Part shown: piece by piece, positions 45,853-54,154 of the stretch
Position numbering within the stretch: position 1 is the first letter of the stretch
Layout of the letters: every line of letters starts with the position of its first letter
Source: Opitutus sp. GAS368
GTDB taxonomy: Bacteria; Verrucomicrobiota; Verrucomicrobiia; Opitutales; Opitutaceae
Direction of reading: 5' to 3'
Assembly: GCA_945869845.1 (NCBI GenBank)
Contig: CAMBRG010000002.1
Location: 1 to 64,000, forward strand
DNA: 64,000 bases
Position numbers and translations under genes: made by a program
Notes under the pieces: generated by a model
Seen by the model: the letters and a program-made list of their open reading frames with translations, nothing else
Databases searched by the model: none
Told to the model about the DNA's origin: nothing

Positions 45853-45965
45853 TGCACGGTGAGCCCGACGGCCTCGTGACCTCGTCCGCTATGCGAAGGA
45901 TCGGGAGCCGTGCCGCCGGGTTCGGACTTTCCATTTGAGGGCGCGGCCGTTTCACTGCGCGGACC

Positions 45966-46616
45966 ATGCGCCTCATCGACCTCTCGCAGCCGCTCCACGA
46001 TAATGCCCCGAATTGCCCGGTGCATCCGCCGGTGTCGTTTCGGCGCACGGCAGATCATCCGGCGGACGGCTGGCGGATGGAGGAGATCGCGATGGCGACC
46101 CACACCGGCAGCCATCTCGATGCGCCGCTGCACAAGATCGCGGGCGGAAAGAGCATCGACGCGCTCCCGCTGGAGACGTTTGTCGGTCCGGCGCGGATCG
46201 CGGATCTGCGCGGGCTGGTCGCGGATGCGCCGATCACGGCGGAGTTGCTCGCAGAAAAACTGCCGGGGCTGGTGTCGGGGGAAATCGTGTTGCTGGCAAC
46301 GGGCTGGGGTGACCGGCGGGCAAAGTCGGAGGAATGGCTGCACCACTCGCCGTATGTCGACCCCGCGGGCGCGCGCTGGCTCGTCGCGGGCGGGGTGCGC
46401 GGCGTGGGGATCGACCACTATTCGATCGGAGGAGGCGGCCCGATCAACGCGGAGACGCACACGATCTTGCTCGGGGCAGGGCTGTGGGTGGTGGAGGAGC
46501 TGAAATTTCCGGCGGAGGTGTTTGCGCTGGCGGCCCCGGTAAAATTTTGGGCGTTGCCGCTGAACTGGCCGGGTTGTTCCGGCGCGATGTGCCGGCCGGT
46601 GATCGAGGTGGGGTGA
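45966..46616 (+). CDS. Cyclase/kynurenine formamidase-like metal hydrolase
   Basis: The 216-residue protein has the cyclase-family metal motif HTGSHLDAPLH (~46-56; consensus HxGTHxDxPxH), MRLIDLSQPLHDNAPN at the start and IGGGGPINAETH in the middle. Family members include KynB and other amidohydrolases acting on N-formylkynurenine or cyclic substrates. No tryptophan-pathway gene adjoins; the following enolase-superfamily genes suggest a role in sugar-acid or lactone metabolism. Inference only. Confidence 0.83.
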   Translation: MRLIDLSQPLHDNAPNCPVHPPVSFRRTADHPADGWRMEEIAMATHTGSHLDAPLHKIAGGKSIDALPLETFVGPARIADLRGLVADAPITAELLAEKLPGLVSGEIVLLATGWGDRRAKSEEWLHHSPYVDPAGARWLVAGGVRGVGIDHYSIGGGGPINAETHTILLGAGLWVVEELKFPAEVFALAAPVKFWALPLNWPGCSGAMCRPVIEVG

Positions 46617-46688
46617 ATGACGGGCGGCGGAGTTGACGGCGGGTGATGGCTCGGCACGGTCTCCTTTTTCACGAAGCTTTCGACATCT

Positions 46689-47972
46689 ATGAAATCCATC
46701 ACCATCGCCACCGTCGGTTCAAATTTTGAGCGGGAGCCGCTCGTGCGGCCGTTTGGGTTTAAGGGCGGGTACATGTCGGAGATCTGGCAGAGCGCGGCGA
46801 TGCTCGGCAGTGCGAGCGGCAAGCGGGGGATCGGACTGTGTTCGCAGGGCGTGTTGTGGAGCGACGCCCACGTCTTCGCGGGGCATGCCGAGAGCGGTGG
46901 CAACGCGCTGATGTATGCGATGAGCGAGTGGGCGGTGCAGCAGCTCAAGGGGCAGACGTTTTCCGATCCCGTCGCGCTGCTCGAATCGATCCGGCACGAC
47001 GTCTATGCCTACGGCAAAAAAATCACAGGGCACGCGGGATTGCGCGAGACCTTTGCCCTCAACGCGCTCGTGGGCGTCGATTTCGCGGTGTGGCAACTCT
47101 ACGCGGCGGAGAACGGAATTTCTAATTTCGACGATCTCATCCCGGCCGCTTACCGGCCGGCGCTCGCGCATCGGCACGCGCAGGCGGCGAGCATTCCGCT
47201 CATGGCTTACGGCATTCCGATCGAGGAACTGAAAGCGGCGGTCGCGGACGGCTATTTTTTCATGAAGATCAAGATCGGCCAGCCCGGGACGCAGGCCGAG
47301 ATGCTGGAGAAAGACATGGCCCGGATCACGGCAATCCACGCGGCCATCGGTGATGCCCGCACGCCTTACACGGCGAACGGCAAGCTGCCGTATTATTTCG
47401 ATGCCAACGGACGTTATGAGAGCAAGGAGACGCTCCAGCGTTTGCTCGACCACACGAAAGCCATCGGCGCGTTTGACCAGATTGCGCTCGTCGAAGAGCC
47501 GTTTCCCGAGGAGCTGGAGATCGACATCCGCGATATTCCGGTGCGGGTAGCGGCGGACGAGAGCGCGCACACGGACCGCGATGCGTTGAAGCGAATTCAG
47601 ATGGGCTATTCGGCGATCGCGCTGAAGCCGATCGCGAAGACGTTCAGCATGTCGCTCAAGATCGCGCAGCTCGCGCACGAGCACGGCGTGCCGTGTTTCT
47701 GCGCCGACCTGACGGTGAGTCCGCTCCTCGTTGAGTGGAACAAGAACGTAGCCGCGCGGCTGGCGCCATTTCCGGGACTCGGCATCGGGTTGATCGAAAC
47801 CAACGGCCATCAGAATTACCGCAACTGGGAGACGATGCGCGGATACCATCCGCGCGCCGGCGCGCCGTGGGCGCGGACGCAGCGCGGGGTCTTCGAGCTC
47901 GACGCGGATTACTACGCGCAGAGCGGCGCGGTGTTGCAGCCCTCGCCTCACTTCGAGGCAATGTTTCCCTGA
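46689..47972 (+). CDS. Enolase-superfamily (mandelate racemase/muconate lactonizing) protein
   Basis: A 427-residue acid-sugar dehydratase-like enzyme. The KxK catalytic motif reads FMKIKIGQPG (~192), metal ligands are in YYFDANGRY (~239), LVEEPFPEE (~268) and AADESAH (~290), and HGVPCFCADLTV lies further along. No His/Asp dyad was confidently assigned. Such proteins dehydrate aldonic or glycaric acids in the cytoplasm. Substrate open. It begins 72 bp after the cyclase gene; a further enolase-like gene follows 211 bp downstream. Confidence 0.85.
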   Translation: MKSITIATVGSNFEREPLVRPFGFKGGYMSEIWQSAAMLGSASGKRGIGLCSQGVLWSDAHVFAGHAESGGNALMYAMSEWAVQQLKGQTFSDPVALLESIRHDVYAYGKKITGHAGLRETFALNALVGVDFAVWQLYAAENGISNFDDLIPAAYRPALAHRHAQAASIPLMAYGIPIEELKAAVADGYFFMKIKIGQPGTQAEMLEKDMARITAIHAAIGDARTPYTANGKLPYYFDANGRYESKETLQRLLDHTKAIGAFDQIALVEEPFPEELEIDIRDIPVRVAADESAHTDRDALKRIQMGYSAIALKPIAKTFSMSLKIAQLAHEHGVPCFCADLTVSPLLVEWNKNVAARLAPFPGLGIGLIETNGHQNYRNWETMRGYHPRAGAPWARTQRGVFELDADYYAQSGAVLQPSPHFEAMFP

Positions 47973-48009
47973 GGGACGATGATGCAACTTCGAGTTGACC
48001 GGCCGCATT

Positions 48010-48168
48010 TCTGTAGGCCCGACCGGTGGTCGGGCGGCGGGGCTTTTGCCGACACCGACCGACGGTCGGTGCTACAGTCGGGCCGTGGCCTGATAGCCGA
48101 GGGCGGGGCTTTTGCCGACACCGACCGGCGGTCGGTGCTACAGTTGGGCCGTGGCCTGATAGCCGAGG
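48010..48168. repeat. Tandem 66-bp palindromic repeat units
   Basis: Two nearly identical 66-bp units (48036-48101 and 48102-48167), each containing GCCGACACCGACCGACGGTC or a one-base variant, follow a partial unit (CTGTAGGCCCGACCGGTGGT). A third unit begins at 48168 and stops within 11 bases. They fill the space between the two enolase-superfamily genes. The CCGACC..GGTCGG palindrome is shared with the repeats at 61091 and 61311. Confidence 0.85.
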
Positions 48169-48183
48169 GCGGGGCGGTTTTTT

Positions 48184-49608
48184 ATGATTAAGCTTCGCTC
48201 CGTCAAAATGCACCGCACGCACCTGCGGCTGCGGATGCCGTTTCGCTACGGGATCGCGACGCTCACGGAGCTACCGCACGTGATTCTCGCCTTCACGTTT
48301 GAAATCGATGGGCGGGTCGCGACGGGGGTCGCGGCGGACCATCTGCCGCCGAAATGGTTCACCAAGGATCCGGTGCGGGCGCCGAAGGACGAGATCGAGG
48401 ATATGCTAGCGGTGATCCGCGCGGCGGTGGACCACGCGGTCGGGGTGAAGGCGGCGACGGTGTTCGAGTTTTGGCGCGAGTTGTATGCCGCGCAGGCGGC
48501 CTGGGCCGCGGGGGAAAAGATCGCACCGCTGCTCGCGCATTTCGGGACCTCGCTGGTGGAGCGTGGGCTGATCGACGCGTTTGGCCGGATGCACGGGGCG
48601 GGATTCGCGGCGGGCCTGCGGGCCAATATCTTTGGCGTGGACCTCGGGGCGCTGTGGGCGGAGCTCGCCGGCTCGGCGCCGCGCGACTGGCTGCCGGCGG
48701 TGCCGGCTGAGGCCGTCACGGTGCGGCATACGGTGGGGCTGGGCGATCCGCTGGAAGATGGCGACATCCCGCCGGAAGAACGGCTCAACGACCAGTTGCC
48801 GCAGGCGCTCGATGCCTGCGTGCGCGTTTACGGGCTGCGTCATTTTAAACTGAAGATCAACGGGGAGGAGCCGCGCGATTTCGAACGGCTAGCGCGGATG
48901 GCGAAGATTTTTTCGAAGGAGTGCGCGGGCACAGACTGGGCGTTCTCCCTCGACGGCAACGAAAGTTTTCGGGAGTTCGGGGCGTTTGCGGACTACGCGC
49001 GCCGGCTGATGGCGGCGCCGGAATTGGCGGTGTTGTGGCCGCGGTTGTTGTTCATCGAACAACCTTGGCATCGGGAAGTCGCGTTGTCGGACGCGATCGG
49101 CGAGCAGGCGCGCGCGTGGCCGGACCGGCCGCCGATCATCATCGACGAGTCGGATGCGGAGACGGGCAGCGTGCCGGCGGCGCTGGCGCTGGGCTACGCG
49201 GGAACGAGCCATAAAAACTGCAAAGGCATTTTCAAAGGCGTGGCTAACGCGTGCCGGCTGGCGCAGCGGCGCGCGGCGGGCGAACCGGGGATGCTCTCGG
49301 GCGAAGATCTCGCGAATGTGGGCCCGGTGGCGGTGTTGCAGGATCTGGCGGTGCAAGCCGCGCTCGGGGTGGAGAGCGTGGAGCGCAACGGGCACCATTA
49401 TTTCGCGGGGCTCTCGGCGTGGCCGCCCGCGGTGCAGGACCATGTCCTCGAACACCACGGCGATGTTTACTGTCGGGCGGCGATGGGGCCGCACTGGCCG
49501 CGAATGGATGTGCGGATGGGCGAAGTGCGGATCGGGTCGCTGACGCGCACGCCGGGCCTGGGGGCGGTGCCGCCGCCGTTGGACGGCTTGCCGGCGGAGG
49601 AGCTGTAG
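48184..49608 (+). CDS. Enolase-superfamily-like protein, divergent
   Basis: A 474-residue protein weakly resembling the mandelate racemase group: N-terminal capping region with MPFRYGIATLTELPHVIL, a KxK-like HFKLKINGEE (~224), metal-ligand candidates SLDGNESF (~258), LLFIEQPWH (~290) and IIIDESDAETG (~322), then TSHKNCKGIFKG with a possible catalytic lysine. It is longer than typical members. I have seen this type in PVC genomes but know of no assigned function. It follows the first enolase-superfamily gene, so both may act on related acids. Confidence 0.72.
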   Translation: MIKLRSVKMHRTHLRLRMPFRYGIATLTELPHVILAFTFEIDGRVATGVAADHLPPKWFTKDPVRAPKDEIEDMLAVIRAAVDHAVGVKAATVFEFWRELYAAQAAWAAGEKIAPLLAHFGTSLVERGLIDAFGRMHGAGFAAGLRANIFGVDLGALWAELAGSAPRDWLPAVPAEAVTVRHTVGLGDPLEDGDIPPEERLNDQLPQALDACVRVYGLRHFKLKINGEEPRDFERLARMAKIFSKECAGTDWAFSLDGNESFREFGAFADYARRLMAAPELAVLWPRLLFIEQPWHREVALSDAIGEQARAWPDRPPIIIDESDAETGSVPAALALGYAGTSHKNCKGIFKGVANACRLAQRRAAGEPGMLSGEDLANVGPVAVLQDLAVQAALGVESVERNGHHYFAGLSAWPPAVQDHVLEHHGDVYCRAAMGPHWPRMDVRMGEVRIGSLTRTPGLGAVPPPLDGLPAEEL

Positions 49609-49679
49609 GCAGCAGTCCGGCGGCGGGTTTTGAACAGTCCGGCCTTGCGCGGGGCGGGGGGACGCGACTGTTTCGGCGC

Positions 49680-50132
49680 ATGAAAGTTTCGTTCACAGCC
49701 AAGGAATATGCCCGCATTCTCGAACTCGCCTACATGGGCCTGCGGGTCGCGAGCGGCGGCAGCGATGCGCCGGACGTGCTGCCGGAACGGTATGCCGATG
49801 CGGCGCAAAAACTGTTCGCGCTCGCGACTCCGCTCGGCTGCGCCGATCTCGTTGAGGAAGTCGCCGAGGGTGAGTTTCAGCCGTCGGACAAATTAGAATC
49901 CGAAGCGTTGCTCGAAAAAATGGCGCGGTTTGAAGAGGACGCCTTTTGGCGCGAACTGGTCGAGCGGCTGGCAGAGCGCGATCTCAAGGCGGAGTTGGGT
50001 TCGACCAAGCTCAGCGAAGAATTGACTGAGGATGAAGCGAAGCGGCTGGAGGAGATCGAGGACAGTTATTGGCGCGAATTTGAATCGAAGGGCACCGATT
50101 TCCTCGTGCTGCTCAAGGGCGGGCGGGGTTAG
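49680..50132 (+). CDS. Conserved hypothetical acidic protein
   Basis: The 150-residue protein starts MKVSFTAKEYARILELAYMG (the longer track frame from 49251 overlaps the upstream gene and is a shadow). The protein is helical and acidic, with a C-terminal EELTEDEAKRLEEIEDSYWR region likely to be coiled or helical. There is no signal peptide or membrane segment. I do not recognise a family. It stands 71 bp after the enolase-like gene. Confidence 0.68.
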   Translation: MKVSFTAKEYARILELAYMGLRVASGGSDAPDVLPERYADAAQKLFALATPLGCADLVEEVAEGEFQPSDKLESEALLEKMARFEEDAFWRELVERLAERDLKAELGSTKLSEELTEDEAKRLEEIEDSYWREFESKGTDFLVLLKGGRG

Positions 50133-50183
50133 GGCGGTGCGGGTGGTTGCCGGTGCATAGCCGGCGAAACCAAGTCCGAACGT

Positions 50184-50283
50184 CGGAAATTTTAACCACG
50201 AATGGCTCCGCTACCGCTGCGCCTTCAAAGTGATTTTCGACTGACCGTCTCCACGGGTAACTTTGGGCCGGCTCATCGCCGGC
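50184..50283. repeat. 100-bp repeat, copy A
   Basis: This sequence and 55080-55179 align without large gaps over 100 bp, sharing CCGCGAATGGC-type text, the string CGCTACCGCTGCGCCT, and the palindrome GGGCCGGCTnATCGCCGGC at the end. Copy A ends 90 bp before the nucleotidyltransferase start, copy B 115 bp before the SDR start. Confidence 0.75.
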
Positions 50284-50373
50284 CGAGTTTTGATCATCCG
50301 GACGTGGCAGCGGTGCCTAGGGGTGGCTCAATTACAGGTTTATCTTTCCGCCGCGGTGATGTTGGTTCGGGCC

Positions 50374-51288
50374 ATGAAACCTACTCTGCTCGTGCTCGCT
50401 GCCGGGATGGGCTCGCGTTACGGCGGCCTCAAACAGATTGATCCGGTCGGTCCCTCGGGCGAGACGGTTTTGGATTATGCGGTGTTCGACGCGGTGCGGG
50501 CGGGTTTCAAGCGCGTGGTGTTTGTGATCCGCGAGGAATTCGCCGAGCTCTTCAAGGCGCAGGTCGCCGCGAAATACGACGGGCACATCGCGGTCGATTA
50601 CGTGTTTCAATCGCTCGCGGCGTTACCCGAAGGCTTCACGGTGCCGGCGGGGCGTGAGAAACCTTGGGGCACGGGACACGCGGTGTGGTGCGCGGGCAAA
50701 GTGCTCGACGGCAACTTCGCGGTAATCAATGCGGATGATTTCTACGGCGCCGATTCGTTTGCGCAGTTGGGCGGATTTCTGGCCCCGTCCCCGTCCGGCT
50801 ACGACCCGATGTCGGGGCACCGGCCGCCGAAGGCGACCCTGGCGGAGTTTGCGATGGTGGGCTTCCGGCTGGATCGCACGTTGTCGGAGCACGGCGCGGT
50901 GTCGCGCGGGGTGTGCGCGGTAAAGTTCGGGCAGTTGGGCGACATCGTGGAGCAGACGGGGATCTTGCCCGCCGAGGTTGGGGCTGGGAAAAAATTTACG
51001 GGTGAGGAAACGGTTTCGATGAACTGCTGGGGCTTTACGCCGGCGGTGTTGGCGGGGCTGGACGAGCAGTTCCGGGAGTTTTTGTCGACCAGAGGCACGG
51101 AGCCCAAAGCGGAATTTTATCTGCCGGCGGCAGTGGCGGGCATGGTGGCGCGGGCGCAGGCCACGGTGCGGGTGCTGCCGACGGCGAGCACCTGGTTCGG
51201 CGTAACCTATCGCGAGGACAAGCCACGCGTGCAGGCGGCGATCGCCGAATTGGTCGCGAGCGGGACGTATCCGGCGCGATTGTTTTGA
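50374..51288 (+). CDS. Nucleotide-diphospho-sugar transferase family protein
   Basis: The 304-residue protein begins with the NTP-transferase signature LLVLAAGMGSRYGGLKQ (3-19) and IDPVGPSGETVLDY. FAVINADDFYGAD (~118-130) provides the metal-binding DD, and KPWGTGHAVWCAGKVL is typical of sugar-1-phosphate nucleotidylyltransferases. The product sugar nucleotide is unknown. The track start 50263 runs upstream through the 100-bp repeat; ATG 50374 matches the fold start. Confidence 0.85.
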   Translation: MKPTLLVLAAGMGSRYGGLKQIDPVGPSGETVLDYAVFDAVRAGFKRVVFVIREEFAELFKAQVAAKYDGHIAVDYVFQSLAALPEGFTVPAGREKPWGTGHAVWCAGKVLDGNFAVINADDFYGADSFAQLGGFLAPSPSGYDPMSGHRPPKATLAEFAMVGFRLDRTLSEHGAVSRGVCAVKFGQLGDIVEQTGILPAEVGAGKKFTGEETVSMNCWGFTPAVLAGLDEQFREFLSTRGTEPKAEFYLPAAVAGMVARAQATVRVLPTASTWFGVTYREDKPRVQAAIAELVASGTYPARLF

Positions 51289-51317
51289 GCGGTGGTGCGG
51301 GCGCGGGACCGTCCGCG

Positions 51318-51370
51318 TAGGGGTGTCGCTTGACGACACCCGCGGGCGCCGGCGAGCGGCGCTCCTACAC
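51318..51370. repeat. REP-like palindrome
   Basis: GTAGGGGTGTCGCTTGACGA and the partner arm ending GGCGCTCCTAC form an imperfect inverted repeat between the nucleotidyltransferase and the small ORF. It is the same type as the repeat at 9653-9720. Confidence 0.55.
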
Positions 51371-51419
51371 GCATCGAACGATTGACGCCACGCGCGGCCG
51401 TCGGCTCGCTTTTGCGCCT

Positions 51420-51674
51420 ATGGCAACTGCTCCCAATTATCGCACTATGGCCGAGTATTACATCCGTGGCCTCACGGAAGGTTTCATCGATGCGGCGGAA
51501 GTGATCGCGTGGACCGACGGCGTAGTCGTCGAGGCGGCGAAGACGGAAGACTGGATGCTCGATATTTCCTCGGCCAGTCCCGAAGACCGCATGGGCGTGC
51601 TGCACCATTTGCATGCCGTGCAGGGCGAGGTCGACGAGGCCGCGCTGGCGGCGCTCTTGGCGGCGAAGAAATAA
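51420..51674 (+). CDS. Small hypothetical protein
   Basis: An 84-residue ORF starting at ATG 51420 (an alternative Met is at 51447); the track start 51330 lies in a repeat. The sequence (EYYIRGLTEGFIDAAEVIAW, WMLDISSASPEDRMGVLHHL) is acidic and protein-like. I recognise no domain. It lies 25 bp upstream of the PIG-L gene, so it may be in one operon with it. Confidence 0.65.
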   Translation: MATAPNYRTMAEYYIRGLTEGFIDAAEVIAWTDGVVVEAAKTEDWMLDISSASPEDRMGVLHHLHAVQGEVDEAALAALLAAKK

Positions 51675-51699
51675 ACGCGGTCCCAAGCGGAAGGGTCCG

Positions 51700-52551
51700 A
51701 TGAAGTTCTCCCGTCCTGAAGCCGATGTGTTTGTGCCTGCCGGCGGCGATGCTGCGCGTGCGCTCGCGCGGACGACGCACCTGTGCGTCATCGCCCACCA
51801 AGATGACATTGAGATCAACGCCTATTCGGCGGTGAGCGAATGTCTCGGGCGGGCCGACCGGTTTTTCACCGGGGTGGTCATGACCAACGGCGCGGGCTCG
51901 GCGCGCACGGGGAAATTTGCCCACGTGACCGATGCCGAGATGCAGGTGATTCGCCGCGACGAACAACGCACGGCCGCGGTGCTGGGTAACTACAATCTGC
52001 AGCTCCAGCTCGCGCATCCGAGCAGCGACGTGAAGCAAGCCGGCCACGCGGGCGTGACGGCGGACCTCGCGGCGATTTTTGGCGGCTGCCGGCCCGAGGT
52101 GGTTTACCTGCACCAGCCGGCGGACAAGCACGACACGCACGTCGCGTGTTTTTTGCGCTGCATCGAGGCCTTGCGGGCGTTGCCGCTCGACCGGCGGCCG
52201 GCGCGCGTGCTCGGCGTCGAAGGCTGGCGTGATCTCGACTGGCTCGCGGACAACGAGAAGGTGGCGATGGATGCCAGCGCGAATCCGGATTTGGCGGCAA
52301 AACTGGTCGGAGTCTTCGAGTCGCAGATTGCCGGCGGGAAACGCTACGACCTCGCGGCGATGGGCCGGCGGCTGGCGAATGCGACGTTCTTCAATTCACA
52401 CGCGACCGACGCGACGAACGCGATCTCGCTTGCGATGGACCTCACGCCGCTGGTGCGCGACGAGACGCTGAGCGTGCGGGAGTTTGCCCTGGGACATATT
52501 GACCGGCTGCGAGCGGATGTGGCCGGGCGGATCGAGAAGTTTGGCGGCTGA
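51700..52551 (+). CDS. PIG-L family deacetylase
   Basis: The 283-residue zinc hydrolase shows THLCVIAHQDDIEINAYSAV (~30-49; the family motif AHPDDE is varied to AHQDDIE) and the second ligand region VYLHQPADKHDTHVACFL (~138-155). Members remove acetyl groups from N-acetylglucosaminyl compounds. ATG 51700 is used because the track start (51613) lies within the upstream gene. Directly downstream (11 bp) is the remnant start of iolB with a good Shine-Dalgarno (GAGG), so PIG-L and iolB were formerly adjacent in an operon. Confidence 0.86.
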   Translation: MKFSRPEADVFVPAGGDAARALARTTHLCVIAHQDDIEINAYSAVSECLGRADRFFTGVVMTNGAGSARTGKFAHVTDAEMQVIRRDEQRTAAVLGNYNLQLQLAHPSSDVKQAGHAGVTADLAAIFGGCRPEVVYLHQPADKHDTHVACFLRCIEALRALPLDRRPARVLGVEGWRDLDWLADNEKVAMDASANPDLAAKLVGVFESQIAGGKRYDLAAMGRRLANATFFNSHATDATNAISLAMDLTPLVRDETLSVREFALGHIDRLRADVAGRIEKFGG

Positions 52552-52573
52552 CGAGGCCGGCGATGAATTCCGC

Positions 52574-52620
52574 CTCCCGTCACCTGCGCGCGTTCGACAA
52601 CCTGAACCGCGCGTTGGTTG
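52574..52620 (+). repeat. 47-bp direct repeat, left copy
   Basis: 45 of 47 positions are identical to 54172-54218 (core CACCTGCGCGCGTTCGACAA). Weaker similarity continues about 11 bp upstream to the start codon and about 20 bp downstream. The two copies are exactly 1598 bp apart. Confidence 0.92.
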
Positions 52621-52644
52621 GGCCGCACCCGGGACCGCTGCGCC

Positions 52645-52668
52645 GACTCGATCCGAAGGGGTCGAGTC
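52645..52668. terminator. Possible terminator at the left edge of the island
   Basis: GACTCGA and TCGAGTC form a 7-bp stem with a 10-nt loop, followed on the plus strand by TTGTAGTTTTTC. It lies between the iolB fragment and the convergent 184-residue gene. Confidence 0.4.
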
Positions 52669-52729
52669 TTGTAGTTTTTCATTCTTTCTTCGGAGGACAA
52701 AATGCAAAGTTTGATCCCTTTTCAGCCCC

Positions 52730-53284
52730 TTAGATAACATCCGAATTTCGCTCCTGTGATCGGTCCCAGGTTCCGCCGAATATAACCGCCCAATCGGGCT
52801 CCAACATCATCATGCTACGTGTCCAAGGATCGCGAAAATGATGCAGATAAAATCCCCACTTAATCTTGACCCAAAGCGGGCGATTTCCGGCAACCTGAAC
52901 AAGCTCCAGATCATGCTCAGGCCGCTTGGCGATCTCATCCGAAATCTGAAAAAGGCCGTCCAGAATTTGATTCAGTTGCACATCTAGCTTCCTCTTCGCT
53001 TCGTGATGACCGTAGACCGCGAGCGCGAAATAGCAGGGCTGAATGTGGTCACGTATGACTCTGGATGCGGCAACCCAAAGCTGCGCAGGATTATTTCGGC
53101 CATGGTCGACCTGCTCGACCTGCTCTCCGAGCGTCATGATGCGATAAGCTAAGTCCGCCACGACATCTTTGAACTTCGTATAGCGCTGAAACACGATCGT
53201 AGAGTAGATGCCGATCGCTGCTCCTATCAGAACACCTGTAAGCCCGTTTCCTAAGCTTTGAAAGCTGTCGATGAGCGCCGCCAT
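52730..53284 (-). CDS. Hypothetical membrane-anchored protein (island cargo)
   Basis: A 184-residue protein with one N-terminal membrane segment (GVLIGAAIGIYSTIVF, ~17-32), followed by a helical soluble region (KDVVADLAYRIMTLGEQVEQ) and an aromatic-rich C-terminus (WVKIKWGFYLHHFRDPW). GC content and codon use are clearly lower than in neighbouring genes. No recognised family. It is transcribed after the 165-residue gene with a 55-bp gap, so the two probably form a module. Anchoring plus soluble domain would suit an effector or sensor, but that is a guess. Confidence 0.75.
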   Translation of the reverse strand: MAALIDSFQSLGNGLTGVLIGAAIGIYSTIVFQRYTKFKDVVADLAYRIMTLGEQVEQVDHGRNNPAQLWVAASRVIRDHIQPCYFALAVYGHHEAKRKLDVQLNQILDGLFQISDEIAKRPEHDLELVQVAGNRPLWVKIKWGFYLHHFRDPWTRSMMMLEPDWAVIFGGTWDRSQERNSDVI

Positions 53285-53339
53285 TTCGTCGAGCGTTCAG
53301 CTGTCATCCACGCGCGAAGCGCGTAGTGCCTTTGTGCGC

Positions 53340-53837
53340 TTATAGGGCTCTTTTTTCTTCATGAATAACGTAGCGAGTCTTCGATCCTCGAAGAGTCAGC
53401 GGGCGTAAATGGCCCCCCCCGTGCTTCTTTAGAAACACGGCATAACTACGAGGATTGGCCTCTTTGAAGAGCTCATTTGCAGCGGCACCGCGATCCTTCT
53501 GAACGCTGGCCACTATATTGGCCATCGCGGAATTGAGCTCTACGAAATACGATAGCTCCTGAAAATCTTCTATGACGTAAACTCCAATATGACGCGCCAG
53601 CAACTCAAGCGCGGTCTTCGGGTTCGGCAGTATGGCCCACAAATGAACAACATGCTCACCATTCATCGCGAGCATCTCCTTACCGCGCCTTCGCATCTGG
53701 ATCTCCCACACGCGGAGCAGACACTCGAACGGCTCAAGCGACGGGAATTGCTCCGCGATGGTGGTAGCTTCGCGTCTCACTTCTTCCAAAAGCTTATAGA
53801 ACGCCTGCGAACCTTTAAATCTAGTTATGAATCCCAT
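53340..53837 (-). CDS. Hypothetical protein (island cargo)
   Basis: A 165-residue soluble, mostly helical protein beginning MGFITRFKGSQAFYKLLEEV, ending in a basic segment (LRPLTLRGSKTRYVIHEEKR). A central stretch (VVHLWAILPNPKTALELLAR) looks folded. No motif recognised. Its base composition is low-GC like its partner. It is the first gene of the presumed island transcript, with promoter sequence expected in the AT-rich DNA beyond 53838. Confidence 0.75.
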   Translation of the reverse strand: MGFITRFKGSQAFYKLLEEVRREATTIAEQFPSLEPFECLLRVWEIQMRRRGKEMLAMNGEHVVHLWAILPNPKTALELLARHIGVYVIEDFQELSYFVELNSAMANIVASVQKDRGAAANELFKEANPRSYAVFLKKHGGGHLRPLTLRGSKTRYVIHEEKRAL

Positions 53838-54154
53838 AGAAGTGGTTTTTTTTGCCGATCAGTGTTATCGAGCCCCAGTGGAAGGTCCAAGTTTGGTCGC
53901 GCCCATTGCTCGAAGGAAGGGTGCTAATGTGCTGATATTCAATGGCAGATTATCGATTTTCGGTTTTTTCGGCCGTGGTTCGCGCCGGCTAAAGCCTAAG
54001 TTGAAAACCGGCCGAGCCGAGGGGTCCGGCCGAGCCGAGGTGTCTGGCCGTTGTTTGCTATTCTTTCGGCTGAATCGTGGCCCTTGAATTACGGCATTAG
54101 CCCTTCCCTTCTTGATTGGCGTCACTTTTCGCTCCCGGTTTCCTTTCCTCTGTT
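53838..54154. other. Right part of the island without a gene
   Basis: This ~317-bp AT-richer stretch has no supported ORF. It contains the presumed promoter of the two minus-strand genes and, near 54010-54035, a direct repeat of CCGGCCGAGCCGAGG. The plus-strand ORFs 53589-53927 and 53827-54087 look like shadows. Confidence 0.5.

Larger units (their letters stand above)
52563..52733 (+). pseudogene. iolB: Orphan 5' end of iolB, left of the island
   Basis: ATG 52563, with GAGG correctly spaced upstream, opens a frame reading NSASRHLRAFDNLNRALVGP, which matches the N-terminus of the downstream iolB (SRHLRAFDNRNRALVAP). After about 27 codons the sequence departs and runs through unrelated AT-richer DNA to a TAG at 52731. 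It is most simply the original start of iolB, disconnected by an insertion. It ends overlapping the convergent 184-residue gene by 4 bp. Confidence 0.8.

Noticed and set aside
48010-48168. Possible CRISPR array because of regularly spaced repeats
   Set aside because: The units are directly abutting 66-bp copies without unique spacers, and no cas gene is present.
53589-53927. Plus-strand ORF in the island
   Set aside because: It is antisense to the 165-residue gene over most of its length and has the less plausible composition.
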